Shown: positions 54,469 to 63,328 of the stretch, one piece after another
Position numbering within the stretch: position 1 is the stretch's first letter
Layout: each line of letters begins with the position of its first letter
Origin: Gammaproteobacteria bacterium
GTDB taxonomy: Bacteria; Pseudomonadota; Gammaproteobacteria; Eutrophobiales; Eutrophobiaceae
Direction of reading: 5' to 3'
Length of the DNA stretch: 64,000 bases
Assembly: GCA_004297165.1 (NCBI GenBank)
Contig: SCUJ01000006.1
Span: 1,116,464-1,180,463, forward strand
Translations under genes and position numbers: made by a program
The notes under the pieces: generated by a model
The model's input: the letters and a program-made list of their open reading frames with translations, nothing else
Told to the model about the DNA's origin: nothing
Databases searched by the model: none

Positions 54469-55725
54469 ATGCGACCGACAATACTAATGCGCACCTGCCT
54501 CGCCGTGTTGTTCGCGTGGTGTCTGATCGCAACCCGCGCCGGGGCGGTCGAGGTCGAGGTCCTGCACTGGTGGACCGCCGGGGGCGAGGCGGCGGCGCTC
54601 GGCATTCTGAAGGATCGCCTCAAGGAGTCCGGCATCGACTGGAAGGATGTGCCGGTGGCCGGCGGCGGCGGGACCCAGGCGATGACCGTATTGCGGGCGC
54701 GGGTTACATCGGGCAACCCGCCGGTGGCCGTGCAGATGCTGGGTTTCGACATCGTGGACTGGGCGGAACTCGGGGTGCTCGCGGACCTCAACGAAACGGC
54801 CGCGGCGGAACATTGGGATCGGGTCATCCCCGCGGCGATCCAGAGATTTTCCAAGGCCGACGGCCGCTGGATTGCCGTGCCGGTCGATGTTCATTCAGTC
54901 AACTGGGTGTGGGCCAACCAGGCCCTGCTGGACGAGTTGAAGATCGCGCAACCCAGGACCTGGAAAGACTTCATCGCCGCCCTCAAGAAGGTGAAGGACT
55001 CCGGCCGGATCGCGCTCGCCCATGGCGGGCAGCCCTGGCAGGACGCCACCCTCTTCGACAGCGTCGTGATGCTGACCGGCGGACCGGATTTTTACCGCCA
55101 GGCACTGATCGATCTGGACTCCGAGGCGCTCGACTCTGATACGATGCGCGAGGTCTTCGATCGCATGCTGGTCCTGCGCGGTTTCGTGGATGACAACTTT
55201 TCCGGCCGTGACTGGAACCTGGCCACCGCCATGGTCATCCGCGGCGAGGCGGCGTTCCAGGTCATGGGTGACTGGGTCAAGGGCGAGTTCATCACCGCCG
55301 GCAAGGTCCCCGGCAAGGACTTCGCCTGTTTCCGCTTCCCCGGCACGGAGAACACGGTCCTCTTCAACAGCGATCAATTCGTGATGTTCCGGGTCGGCGG
55401 CGAGATGCGCGAGGCGCAACTAAAACTCGCCACCGCCATCATGAACCCGAAGTTTCAGTCGGCCTTCAGCGTCATCAAGGGCTCCGTGCCGGCCCGCACC
55501 GATGTCCCGGACGCGGACTTCGACGCCTGCGGCAAACAGGGCATGGCGGATCTGGCCCGGGCCGATGCCGCCGGCACGCTGATCGGATCCATGGCCCACG
55601 GCCATGCCGCGCCCGCCGCGGTCAAGAACGCCTTCTACGACGTGATCACCGCCCACTTCAACGGCGAGCTGGACACGGAAGAGGCGATTGAAGAACTCCT
55701 GGACGCCGTCGAGTCCGTCCGTTAA
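54469..55725 (+). CDS. sugar ABC transporter substrate-binding protein (glucose type, GtsA-like)
   Basis: 418 residues from ATG 54469. The signal peptide ([20 protein letters not shown]) places it in the periplasm. The mature part begins [24 protein letters not shown] and has [42 protein letters not shown] and [21 protein letters not shown], close to the glucose/mannose-binding proteins of Pseudomonas-type uptake systems. It feeds the two permeases and ATPase that follow. No regulator or sugar kinase is adjacent. Confidence 0.88.
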   Translation: MRPTILMRTCLAVLFAWCLIATRAGAVEVEVLHWWTAGGEAAALGILKDRLKESGIDWKDVPVAGGGGTQAMTVLRARVTSGNPPVAVQMLGFDIVDWAELGVLADLNETAAAEHWDRVIPAAIQRFSKADGRWIAVPVDVHSVNWVWANQALLDELKIAQPRTWKDFIAALKKVKDSGRIALAHGGQPWQDATLFDSVVMLTGGPDFYRQALIDLDSEALDSDTMREVFDRMLVLRGFVDDNFSGRDWNLATAMVIRGEAAFQVMGDWVKGEFITAGKVPGKDFACFRFPGTENTVLFNSDQFVMFRVGGEMREAQLKLATAIMNPKFQSAFSVIKGSVPARTDVPDADFDACGKQGMADLARADAAGTLIGSMAHGHAAPAAVKNAFYDVITAHFNGELDTEEAIEELLDAVESVR

Positions 55726-55735
55726 GACCTTCAGC

Positions 55736-56644
55736 GTGAGCCGCGCCGGAAGCATGTCCGCCGAGGGAATGGCCGCCGGGCTGCAACGACTGATGCCCCG
55801 CCTGGTATTCTCCCCGAGCCTCTCGCTGGTCCTGATCTTCATCTACGGATTCATTATTTATAGTATCTATCTCTCGTTCACCAGCTCGCGGATCCTCCCG
55901 GTCAATGACTGGGCCGGCCTTGCGAATTACCTCCGGCTGTTCAAACTGCCCCATTGGCATATCGCCATTCGCAACCTCGCGGTGTTCGGCTCTCTCTATA
56001 TAACCTTCTGCATCGCACTCGGGTTGTTGCTTGCCATTCTCCTGGATCAGAAGATCCGGCTGGAGGGCGGCATCCGCGCAGTCCTGCTCTATCCCATGGC
56101 CTTGTCATTCATCGTCACCGGGACCGCCTGGAAATGGCTGCTCGATCCAGGGATCGGGCTGGAGCACAGCGTTCATTTGCTCGGTTTCACAAATTTTCAT
56201 TTCGGGTGGATCAAGGATGGCGGGCTGGCCATCTATACCCTGGTCATCGCCGCCGTCTGGCACACCTCCGGGTTCGTCATGGCGCTCTTTCTTGCCGGTC
56301 TGCGGGGGATCGACGAGGAGGTCCTGAAGGCCGCCCGCATCGACGGCGCCGCCGGTTTGCGGCTGTACACCCGGATCGTCATCCCGCAATTGCGCCCCGC
56401 GCTGTTCTCGGCCGTCATCGTACTCACTCATCTCGCCATCAAGTCCTATGACCTCGTCATTGCGCTGACCGGCGGCGGACCGGGGCGCGCGACGGAACTG
56501 CCGGCGACCTTCATGTATTCCTACACCTTTACGCGCAATCAGATGGGCATCGGTGCAGCGGCCGCGGTGATCATGCTGATGACGGTCGCCGCGGTCATGA
56601 TCCCCTATCTCCATGCGGAAACGGACGGACGCCGGCATGGTTGA
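55736..56644 (+). CDS. sugar ABC transporter permease (GtsB-like)
   Basis: About 302 residues from GTG 55736; ATG 55754 with GGAA before it is an alternative, because the open frame reaches back into the SBP gene. Six membrane helices (SLSLVLIFIYGFIIYSIYLSF to the C-terminus) and the inner-membrane EAA-loop signature VLKAARIDGAAGLRLYTRIVIPQLRP, which docks the ATPase. MalF-type permease. It overlaps the next gene by eight bases. Confidence 0.88.
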   Translation: MSRAGSMSAEGMAAGLQRLMPRLVFSPSLSLVLIFIYGFIIYSIYLSFTSSRILPVNDWAGLANYLRLFKLPHWHIAIRNLAVFGSLYITFCIALGLLLAILLDQKIRLEGGIRAVLLYPMALSFIVTGTAWKWLLDPGIGLEHSVHLLGFTNFHFGWIKDGGLAIYTLVIAAVWHTSGFVMALFLAGLRGIDEEVLKAARIDGAAGLRLYTRIVIPQLRPALFSAVIVLTHLAIKSYDLVIALTGGGPGRATELPATFMYSYTFTRNQMGIGAAAAVIMLMTVAAVMIPYLHAETDGRRHG

Positions 56645-57503
56645 TCCCCGTTACTCCAATCTCCTGCCACGGACCCTGCTCTATCTGGTCCTGGCCCTGT
56701 TCGTGGCGTTCTATCTGATGCCGCTGTATGTGATGCTCGCCAATTCCTTCAAGCCGCTCGCGGAGATCCGTGCGGGCGGTCTGTTGTCACCGCCCGAGGA
56801 CTGGACCGTAACGCCCTGGCTCGCGGCCTGGTCGAGCGCCGCCATCGGCGTCGAGGCCACGGGCCTCAAACCCTATTTTCTCAACTCGGTCTGGATGGTC
56901 ATCGCGGCGGTGGCGATCTCCACCCTGCTCGGCGCCCTCAACGGATACGTCCTCAGCAAATGGCGGTTCCACGGCGCGGGGCTGTGTTTCGGCCTGATGC
57001 TCTTCGCCTGCTTTATCCCGTTTCAGATCGTCCTCATCCCCATGGCGCAGATACTCGGCATGCTCGGCCTCGCCGGCACGGTCTCCGGGCTGGTGCTGGT
57101 GCATGTGATCTATGGCCTCAGTTTTACCACTCTCTTCTTCCGCAACTACTATGCGTCATTCCCCGATGACCTGGTGCGCGCGGCCCTGATCGATGGCGCG
57201 GGATTCTTCACGCTCTTTGGCCGCATCCTGCTGCCGAACTCCGGTCCCGTGATCGTCGTCACCGTGATCTGGCAGTTCACCAACATCTGGAACGACTTTC
57301 TCTTCGGGGTCTCCTTCGCGGATGCCGACAGCCAGCCGCTCACCGTGGCGCTGAACAATCTGGTTAATTCCTCGACCGGCGTGAAGGAATACAACGTCCA
57401 TTTCGCCGGCGCCATCCTCGCGGCCTTCCCCACCCTGCTCGTCTATGTCCTGGCGGGCCGATACTTTGTGCGGGGACTGCTCTCCGGGGCGGTAAAGGGA
57501 TAG
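56637..57503 (+). CDS. sugar ABC transporter permease (GtsC-like)
   Basis: 288 residues from ATG 56637, overlapping the previous gene. Six helices starting LLYLVLALFVAFYLMPLYVMLANSFKP. The EAA loop is DDLVRAALIDGAGFFTLFGRILLPNSGPV. MalG-type partner of the preceding permease. It ends three bases before the ATPase gene. Confidence 0.88.
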   Translation: MVDPRYSNLLPRTLLYLVLALFVAFYLMPLYVMLANSFKPLAEIRAGGLLSPPEDWTVTPWLAAWSSAAIGVEATGLKPYFLNSVWMVIAAVAISTLLGALNGYVLSKWRFHGAGLCFGLMLFACFIPFQIVLIPMAQILGMLGLAGTVSGLVLVHVIYGLSFTTLFFRNYYASFPDDLVRAALIDGAGFFTLFGRILLPNSGPVIVVTVIWQFTNIWNDFLFGVSFADADSQPLTVALNNLVNSSTGVKEYNVHFAGAILAAFPTLLVYVLAGRYFVRGLLSGAVKG

Positions 57504-57506
57504 GTC

Positions 57507-58619
57507 ATGGCATTTCTGGAACTGGAGCAGATCGACAAATCCTTCGGCGCCACGCGCGTGCTGCGGGACCTGAATCTCGAGATCTCGGAAGGCGAATTCA
57601 CCGTGCTGGTGGGCCCTTCCGGCTGCGGCAAGTCGACCCTTCTGAACCTCGTGGCGGGGCTCGATACGATCGATCAGGGCCGGATCCGGATCCGCGGCGT
57701 GGAGATGAACCATGTCCCCCCGGCGCGCCGGAACATCGCCATGGTGTTCCAGTCCTATGCCCTCTATCCGCATCTGAACGTGCGGCGGAACATGAGCTTC
57801 GCCCTGGAGATGCAGGGCAAACCCCGCGCGGAGCGGGACGCGGCGGTCGCCCGTGTCGCGGCGCAACTGCAACTCACCGATCTGCTCGATCGCAAACCCG
57901 CGAAGCTCTCCGGCGGCCAGCGCCAGCGCGTCGCCATCGGTCGCGCCCTGGTGCGTAATCCGGATGTCTTCCTGTTCGACGAGCCGCTGTCCAATCTCGA
58001 TGCGAAGCTGCGCGTGGAGATGCGCACCCTGATCAAGCGCCTGCATCAGGAGCTCGGCACGACGACGCTGTATGTCACGCACGATCAGGTGGAGGCCATG
58101 AGCCTCGCCGACCGGATCGCGGTGATGCATCAGGGCGTCTTGCAGCAGACGGGCACGCCCGCCGAGATCTACAACCGGCCGGCGAATCTGTTCGTCGCCG
58201 GGTTCATGGGCTCCCCGCCGATGAATCTCCTGCGGGTGAAGATCGCCATGCGGGAGGAACGGCTGGCCGCGTGTTTCACGCTCGGCAATGGCGAGACCGC
58301 CGCCCTTACGATCAAAGACGAGACAGCCGCGTTACGAGCGTTGCTCGATAGAGAGGTCATCATGGGCCTGCGACCCGAGGCGATTGGCGACGCCGCGCAC
58401 CTGCCGGGCCAGGGCTTTCTGCCGGTACTGGAGAACCTGGTCGAGGTCGTCGAACCCACCGGCGCGGACACCTACCTCGTGACCCGCATGGCGGGCGTCG
58501 AGGTCCTCGCCCGCGCGCGCTCCACCACGCTGGCGCAACCGGGCAAGCCGCTGCGTTTCTCCGTGGACATGTCCTCCGCCCTGTTCTTCGATCCGGAATC
58601 GGGGAGATTGATTAGCTAG
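57507..58619 (+). CDS. sugar ABC transporter ATPase (MalK/UgpC type)
   Basis: 370 residues. ATPase motifs: Walker A VGPSGCGKSTLLNLVAGL, Q-loop MVFQSYALYPHLNVRRNM, signature LSGGQRQRVAIGRAL, Walker B VFLFDEPLSNLDAKLR, and the H-loop LYVTHDQVEAMSLADRI. A C-terminal MalK-type regulatory (TOBE) domain follows (about 240-370). It energises uptake by the two permeases. It completes an SBP-permease-permease-ATPase operon. Confidence 0.9.
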   Translation: MAFLELEQIDKSFGATRVLRDLNLEISEGEFTVLVGPSGCGKSTLLNLVAGLDTIDQGRIRIRGVEMNHVPPARRNIAMVFQSYALYPHLNVRRNMSFALEMQGKPRAERDAAVARVAAQLQLTDLLDRKPAKLSGGQRQRVAIGRALVRNPDVFLFDEPLSNLDAKLRVEMRTLIKRLHQELGTTTLYVTHDQVEAMSLADRIAVMHQGVLQQTGTPAEIYNRPANLFVAGFMGSPPMNLLRVKIAMREERLAACFTLGNGETAALTIKDETAALRALLDREVIMGLRPEAIGDAAHLPGQGFLPVLENLVEVVEPTGADTYLVTRMAGVEVLARARSTTLAQPGKPLRFSVDMSSALFFDPESGRLIS

Positions 58620-58644
58620 GGAACCTTTGCAAACGTATCAATCC

Positions 58645-58720
58645 CGTCTTGCCGGGCTTGACCCGGCATCCAGTAGACAATATGTTTTAACTGGGTTCCG
58701 GCCTTCGCCGGAATGACGTT
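58645..58720. repeat. bipartite palindromic intergenic repeat
   Basis: GCCGGG-CTTGA-CCCGGC (58651-58667) and TTCCGGC-CTTC-GCCGGAA (58696-58713) are two hairpins. The flanks begin CGTCTTG and end GGAATGACG, the familiar layout of a dispersed proteobacterial repeat. It lies just behind the ATPase gene and could also end transcription there, although there is no T-run. Confidence 0.6.
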
Positions 58721-58772
58721 CATGTACCGAGTTAAGCAGAATCAAGCAGGGTGGGCACGATAATTCGGTAAT

Positions 58773-58869
58773 ACCGTATAGGATGCGGTTAAGCGCAGCG
58801 CAACCCATCGATTCCTTGAAACTTGAATTTGCCGGGGGGCTGCGACATGCTTGTATCAGTAATTTCGAT
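58773..58869. repeat. copy A of a ~95-bp direct repeat
   Basis: Begins ACCGTATAGGATGCGGTT, continues AAGCGCAGCGCAACCCATCG and ends with GGGGGCTGCGACATGCTTGT and AATTTCGAT. It matches 60284-60378 with a few differences (for example ATCAG versus ACCGG). GATGCGGTT pairs loosely with AACCCATC, so it is hairpin-forming. Confidence 0.65.
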
Positions 58870-59012
58870 CGTGTATTGGGTACTTGTGAATGTATTTGGA
58901 GTTCTCATTTTGTTGCTTTTCGGTTTCCAAATCTGGAAGGCTTAACTATCGGCTACAGGCGACGCGGTACTCGTACGCCTGAGCCGGGTCGTTTGACATC
59001 GAAGGAAGAACC

Positions 59013-59591
59013 GTGACTACTGCATATACCATTGTCAATCTTCAACAAGGAACAGCTAAGTGGCTTGAGTGGCGGAGCAATGGCATTGGCGCATCGGATG
59101 CTCCGGCTATCATGGGTGAAAACCCGTGGAAAAGCTCCGCTCATCTATTTTCAGAAAAGATCGGAACAGTTGAGAAATTCGTGGGCAACGCAGCGATGGC
59201 AAGAGGCACCGCACTTGAGCCGGAAGCCAGAAAGCAATACGAGGCAATCACCAGGGTTCGCGTTGCTCCCGCTTGCCTCCAAAGCAATAAGCACAATTGG
59301 CAGCGTGCCAGCGTTGACGGCTTGGTAGCCGATGGGAGCGCAGTGGTAGAAATCAAATGCGGCGAAAGTGTCTACAAAAGGACGGCGAGCAGCCGACAAG
59401 TGCCGAGATATTACTTCGGCCAGCTTCAGCACATTTTGGCGGTTACTGAGCTGCCCTGCATCGATTTCTTCTGCTGGTTACCTGATCTTCCGGAAATTCA
59501 CCTGAGCATCAAACGGGACGATCACTATATCGCTCGGCTAATTGTCGCGGAGCAGGCTTTCTGGCAGCAAATCATGAAGAAGAAAGGGTAG
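59013..59591 (+). CDS. YqaJ-type viral recombinase / phage exonuclease
   Basis: 192 residues of the lambda-exonuclease-like family. Motifs: VNLQQGTAKWLEWRSNGIGASDAPAIMG (YqaJ start), AMARGTALEPEARKQYE, ASVDGLVADGSAVVEIKCGESVY (catalytic D...E-x-K) and YFGQLQHILAVT. It degrades one strand of duplex DNA to prime single-strand annealing in phage recombination. No Bet/RecT annealase or other phage gene is nearby, and it is flanked by repeats, so it is probably a moved or left-over cargo gene. Confidence 0.82.
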   Translation: MTTAYTIVNLQQGTAKWLEWRSNGIGASDAPAIMGENPWKSSAHLFSEKIGTVEKFVGNAAMARGTALEPEARKQYEAITRVRVAPACLQSNKHNWQRASVDGLVADGSAVVEIKCGESVYKRTASSRQVPRYYFGQLQHILAVTELPCIDFFCWLPDLPEIHLSIKRDDHYIARLIVAEQAFWQQIMKKKG

Positions 59592-59637
59592 TGGTGATAT
59601 CCAGCAATGTGCTCCGGCAGGTGAATTGCTGAGTTAA

Positions 59638-59798
59638 GTAGGTTGGGCACGTCGTGTGTGCCCACGCGGACAAAACATCTCGGAATGGCTCGTTATCCTG
59701 TGAGGTAGAAAGTATTGAAATAATGGCGCCAAGGATATTAATTAAGCTTTATTAATTCTGAGATAAACACGTGGGCACAAACAACGTGCCCACCCTAC
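59638..59798. repeat. 161-bp MITE-like element with inverted ends
   Basis: The ends GTAGGTTGGGCACG (59638-59651) and CGTGCCCACCCTAC (59785-59798) match as inverted repeats at 13 of 14 positions. Internal hairpins: GGGCAC...GTGCCC (59645-59663) and GTGGGCAC...GTGCCCAC (59771-59793). No coding capacity is visible. The ends are the same family as the element inside mod. Confidence 0.6.
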
Positions 59799-59828
59799 CA
59801 AATCTACTGGAAATAGACTTTCGCTCCC

Positions 59829-60215
59829 TCAGACATTGACGCCATTGGATCGGAACACCGCCACTGCCAGCAACAGCCACGCGATTAGAAAGGCAAAGCC
59901 GCCGAACGGAGTGATGGCGCCCAGCCACCGGACACCGGTGACTGCGAGGAGATAGAGACTGCCCGAAAAGCAAAGGATACCGAACAGCATCAATGCGCCG
60001 GACCATTTCAGCCAAATCGATGCCGGCAGGTGCAAGGCGAGGATCCCGATCAGGACGAGGCCCAGGGAATGATAGATATGATACTGGAAGCCGGTCTGGT
60101 AGACCGCCAGCAAATCCGCAGACAATCTGCCCTTCAAACCGTGGGCGCCGAAGGCCCCTAACCCTACGGCCAGCATGGCATTTAATGCACCTGCGATGAG
60201 ATATAGTCTCGCCAT
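59829..60215 (-). CDS. DUF423 small membrane protein
   Basis: ATG 60215 gives 128 residues; 60236 adds seven. Four membrane segments (LYLIAGALNAMLAVGLGAFGAHGLKGRL, YHSLGLVLIGILAL, WSGALMLFGILCFSGSLYLL, FGGFAFLIAWLLLAVAVF) and the conserved GAFGAHGLK and YQTGFQYHIYHSLGL motifs define the DUF423/YgdD family of inner-membrane proteins. Function unknown. It lies between the MITE-like element and copy B of the direct repeat. Confidence 0.85.
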   Translation of the reverse strand: MARLYLIAGALNAMLAVGLGAFGAHGLKGRLSADLLAVYQTGFQYHIYHSLGLVLIGILALHLPASIWLKWSGALMLFGILCFSGSLYLLAVTGVRWLGAITPFGGFAFLIAWLLLAVAVFRSNGVNV

Positions 60216-60283
60216 ACCGCCAATACTAAGGACCATCCGTAAAAGAGTCCATCACGTCAAACCGAGCGTGACAGATCGATAAG

Positions 60284-60378
60284 ACCGTAGGATGCGGTTA
60301 AGCGCAGCGCAACCCATCGTTCCTCAGAAACTTGATTTTGCCTGGGGGCTGCGACATGCTTGTACCGGTAATTTCGAT
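60284..60378. repeat. copy B of the ~95-bp direct repeat
   Basis: Begins ACCGTAGGATGCGGTT, then AAGCGCAGCGCAACCCATCG and ends GCGACATGCTTGT and AATTTCGAT. Same orientation as copy A at 58773, about 1.5 kb away. The copies bracket the exonuclease and DUF423 genes. Confidence 0.65.
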
Positions 60379-60456
60379 GCAATAATCGTCTTGACTCACT
60401 ATCTACTTTTGTTGGGGATGATTACTCCTCAGTAGTTGCTCCATTAGAGAGGTCAC

Positions 60457-61209
60457 ATGATTGAATTACTTTCCGACCCGCAGATGTGGATCGCATTTCT
60501 TACGCTAACGACCCTCGAACTCGTACTCGGAATCGACAATGTCATCTTCATTTCGATCCTGGTGGACAAGCTTCCGCGGGAACGTCGCGACCTGGCGCGC
60601 CGGGTGGGTCTGTTCCTGGCCATGTTTATGCGCATAGGACTCTTGCTCCTTCTCTCATGGGTTGTTGGAATGACTGAACCGCTCTTCTCCCTGTTACGTA
60701 CGGAAATCTCCGGACGCGACCTTATCCTGATCGGCGGCGGCCTCTTCCTGCTCTGGAAGAGCACCAAGGAGATACATCAACTGCTGGAGGGCGAAAAGGG
60801 AGAAGCCTCGAAGGCGGTACGCGCCACGTTTTCCGCCGTTATCCTGCAAATCACGATCATCGACATCGTCTTCTCCCTCGACTCGATCATCACGGCCGTG
60901 GGAATGGTCGATCAGGTGGAGGTAATGATCGCGGCTGTGATTGCTTCGGTGCTCCTGATGATGGCCTTTGCCGGCGGGATCGGACGCGTCGTGTCAGACC
61001 ATCCAACAATCAAGATGCTTGCGCTTGCCTTTTTGGTGGTCATTGGCGTGGTGTTGATCGCAGACGGTTTCGATCACCATGTCCCGAAAGGTTATGTGTA
61101 CTTCGCCATGGCGTTCTCGATTGCAGTCGAGTCGCTTAACCTCAGAATGAGAAAGCGGGCGGTTCGTCCCGCCGAACTGCACGAGCGTTACACGCGGGAC
61201 GCCAAGTAA
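60457..61209 (+). CDS. TerC-family integral membrane protein
   Basis: 250 residues. TerC-type segments: LTLTTLELVLGIDNVIFISILVDKLP with the acidic LELVLGIDN, later IIDIVFSLDSIITAVGMVDQ, and C-terminal FLVVIGVVLIADGFDHHVPKGYVYFAMAFS. Seven helices. TerC/YkoY proteins are implicated in metal (Mn) export or metalation of exported enzymes. GAGAGG lies about six bases before ATG 60457. It is a single gene; no Mn riboswitch is visible upstream. Confidence 0.88.
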   Translation: MIELLSDPQMWIAFLTLTTLELVLGIDNVIFISILVDKLPRERRDLARRVGLFLAMFMRIGLLLLLSWVVGMTEPLFSLLRTEISGRDLILIGGGLFLLWKSTKEIHQLLEGEKGEASKAVRATFSAVILQITIIDIVFSLDSIITAVGMVDQVEVMIAAVIASVLLMMAFAGGIGRVVSDHPTIKMLALAFLVVIGVVLIADGFDHHVPKGYVYFAMAFSIAVESLNLRMRKRAVRPAELHERYTRDAK

Positions 61210-61223
61210 GTAACAGTATCCCA

Positions 61224-61766
61224 ATGAAAACCTGGATTACCCTGTTTCGAGGCATCAATGTCGGCGGAAAGAACACCCTGCCCATGAAAGAGCTTGTCGC
61301 CATCCTTGAAGACCTTGGCGCGCGCGAGGTCAAGACCTACATTCAAAGCGGCAATGCCGTGTTTGCGTGCGAGGACAAAGATAAATCCAAACTTTCGACT
61401 CGCATCAGGGTTGCAATCCAGAAGCGCCGCGGCTTTGAACCCCATGTCTTGCTGTTGGGCCTGAATGATCTTGAAAAAGCTATACGGCAGAACCCGTTTC
61501 CTGAAGCGGAATCTGATCCCATCACGTTGCACGCGGGTTTCCTTGCCGCTGCACCGGCGCGCCCGGACATGAAAGCACTAGAAAAGCTCCAGAGTAAGAA
61601 CGAGCGTTTTCGTCTGATCGATAGCGTCTTCTATCTGCATGCCCCCGACGGTGTGGGCCGATCCAAGCTGGCTGCCAATGCCGAGAGATTGCTTGGAGTA
61701 CCCATGACGGATCGGAATTGGAAAACGGTGAGCGCCATCCGGGAAATGGTGCAGGAATTAGAATAA
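61224..61766 (+). CDS. DUF1697 family protein
   Basis: 180 residues. Starts WITLFRGINVGGKNTLPMKELVAILEDLG, followed by VKTYIQSGNAVF and ends RNWKTVSAIREMVQEL: the DUF1697 pattern. Family members are small soluble proteins of unknown function. It follows TerC by 14 bases and may share its transcript. Confidence 0.85.
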   Translation: MKTWITLFRGINVGGKNTLPMKELVAILEDLGAREVKTYIQSGNAVFACEDKDKSKLSTRIRVAIQKRRGFEPHVLLLGLNDLEKAIRQNPFPEAESDPITLHAGFLAAAPARPDMKALEKLQSKNERFRLIDSVFYLHAPDGVGRSKLAANAERLLGVPMTDRNWKTVSAIREMVQELE

Positions 61767-61840
61767 CGGCGCCCAGGGATCTGCGAATGGTGCGGGAACC
61801 CCACTCAGTATAAAGATTTTCCGGACAGGTTTTACAACGA

Positions 61841-62596
61841 TCACGTGACGATGGAATACCCACCATCGACAATGATCTCAGTCCCGATAACATAAGCGGA
61901 TTCCGGCGAGGCCAGATACAACACGGCGCCCGCGATGTCCTCCGGTCGGCCAATGCGTCCGACCTTCGCCATGCCGGCGACCATCTGCCTGATCCCCTCC
62001 CGCGCTTCCTCCGGCACCCCGCTCTTTTCGAAGATCGGGGTGTCGATGAAACCGGGGCTGACCACATTGACGCGGATGCCGCGCGGACCGAGTTCGGTGG
62101 CCAGCACCCGCGCCAGGGCGCGCATGGCGGCCTTGGCGCCGGCATAGACGCCGAGTCCGACCTGGCCGATGGCATTCGAGATGGAACTGCACAGGATGAT
62201 CGAGGCGTTGTCCGCGAGGCGCGGCAATGCCTTTTGAATGGTGAAGAACGGTCCCTTGAAATTGGTGTCGCAGAAACCGTCGAAGATCTCCTCCGTCACC
62301 TCCTCAATCCGGGCCTGGACGCCTCCCGGCCCGGCATTGAGGAACATGACATCGATGGGTCCGAAACGCTCCACGGCCTGTTCCAGCATCGTCTCGATAT
62401 CGTTGAAATCAGAGGCGCTGGCGCGAATGGCGAGGACCTCGCCGTGGATTGTCTTCAAGGCATTATCCAGGTTGTTCTGGTTGCGCCCCGTGATCGCCAC
62501 TCGCGCGCCTTCCCTGACAAAGGCCTGCGCCGTTGCCAGCCCGATGCCCGTGCTGCCCCCGGTGATCAATACCACTTTGCCGTCAAATTTACCCAT
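61841..62596 (-). CDS. short-chain dehydrogenase/reductase
   Basis: 251 residues, classical SDR: TGGSTGIGLATAQAF, NAGPGG, Ser in ILCSSISNAIG, Tyr/Lys in GVYAGAKAAMRA, and TEIIVDGGYS at the end. No signal peptide, so it is cytosolic, unlike the exported SDR at 32769. Substrate not predictable. Convergent with DUF1697, 74 bases away. Confidence 0.88.
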   Translation of the reverse strand: MGKFDGKVVLITGGSTGIGLATAQAFVREGARVAITGRNQNNLDNALKTIHGEVLAIRASASDFNDIETMLEQAVERFGPIDVMFLNAGPGGVQARIEEVTEEIFDGFCDTNFKGPFFTIQKALPRLADNASIILCSSISNAIGQVGLGVYAGAKAAMRALARVLATELGPRGIRVNVVSPGFIDTPIFEKSGVPEEAREGIRQMVAGMAKVGRIGRPEDIAGAVLYLASPESAYVIGTEIIVDGGYSIVT

Positions 62597-62626
62597 GGTT
62601 GTACTCCAGAAATGGTTTCGGTAATT

Positions 62627-63028
62627 TCAACTCTTCCAAACTGATAGCGGAAAATGTTTGGCGATATGCAGGAAATCCTTATCGGTGGTAAGCATCGTTA
62701 ACTCATGCCGCATACACAATTGGGTGAGGAGCGCGTCAATCGTACCTACGACGATACCCTTACTGCGGCAGTTATTGCGCAACTCGGAAGCCTCGATATG
62801 ATCTCGCCGATCCGGCGGCAGAAATGGCAACGAGGAAAAATATTCGACAATTTGACTATGCGCCTTGGGACCTGTGAATCCTTGTAACAATTCCTGGAGA
62901 ACCAGTCCCGTCGAAAATACAGCTTCGCCTTTCTCCAATGCCTTGGAAAGAAAATCGACCTCCTGACAAGTTGCATCATCACGACGTAACGCGTGAGACC
63001 AGACGCTGGTGTCGACAAACAGACTCAA
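62627..63028 (-). CDS. vapC: PIN-domain toxin (VapC)
   Basis: 133 residues with PIN acidic ligands: LFVDTSVWSHAL (Asp), VLQELLQGF (Glu), VVGTIDALLTQL (Asp) and LTTDKDFLHIAK (Asp). RNA-cleaving toxin. The start overlaps the VapB stop by four bases (ATGA), the classical VapBC order. Distinct from the PIN protein at 21730. Confidence 0.88.
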   Translation of the reverse strand: MSLFVDTSVWSHALRRDDATCQEVDFLSKALEKGEAVFSTGLVLQELLQGFTGPKAHSQIVEYFSSLPFLPPDRRDHIEASELRNNCRSKGIVVGTIDALLTQLCMRHELTMLTTDKDFLHIAKHFPLSVWKS

Positions 63029-63255
63029 GCCCGAGGTCTCCTCCGGGTAATCTTGAGCTGCCGCTCGCGTTCGGCTTTATAGTCGTAGCTTTCATCCCAA
63101 TCCAGGCTGCCGAACAACTCCAGGAGTCGCTTCTGCCTGCGTCGGGCGATGAATTCCTGCAAGGCCCTGGTTACGGCTGCCTTCTTCGTTTTCTCCCCGC
63201 TTACCGTAAAGGCAAGATCGAGCAAATCCGGATCAATTGAGAGATTAGTCGCCAT
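63025..63255 (-). CDS. vapB: VapB-family antitoxin
   Basis: 76 residues from ATG 63255, with GGAGG nine bases upstream. MATNLSIDPDLLDLAFTVSGEKTKKAAVTRALQEFIARRRQKRLLELFGSLDWDESYDY is the VapB ribbon-helix-helix plus toxin-binding tail. ACACAAC is repeated at 63270-63276 and 63282-63288 just upstream of the start, a possible operator. It is translated before the overlapping toxin gene. Confidence 0.86.
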   Translation of the reverse strand: MATNLSIDPDLLDLAFTVSGEKTKKAAVTRALQEFIARRRQKRLLELFGSLDWDESYDYKAERERQLKITRRRPRA

Positions 63256-63328
63256 AGGTGCATACCTCCACACAACAGTTTACACAACGAGGTGGGATGG
63301 GAAAAGCACAGCGCGGTAAAGACTTGAA

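Larger units (their letters stand above)
58620..59012. other. 393-bp intergenic region made of palindromic repeats
   Basis: Contains two hairpin units (58651-58667 and 58696-58713), a short GGGTGGGCAC piece near 58749, and one copy of a ~95-bp repeat at 58773-58869. The short open frame at 58783-59016 runs through the repeat and does not look like a gene. An upstream region for the exonuclease gene is expected after 58900. Confidence 0.55.

Noticed and set aside
58783-59016. 77-codon plus-strand frame
   Set aside because: Lies mostly in repeat copy A and has no ribosome site.
60237-60456. Mn-sensing yybP-ykoY riboswitch upstream of terC
   Set aside because: None of the conserved aptamer blocks is recognisable; the region holds the copy B repeat instead.
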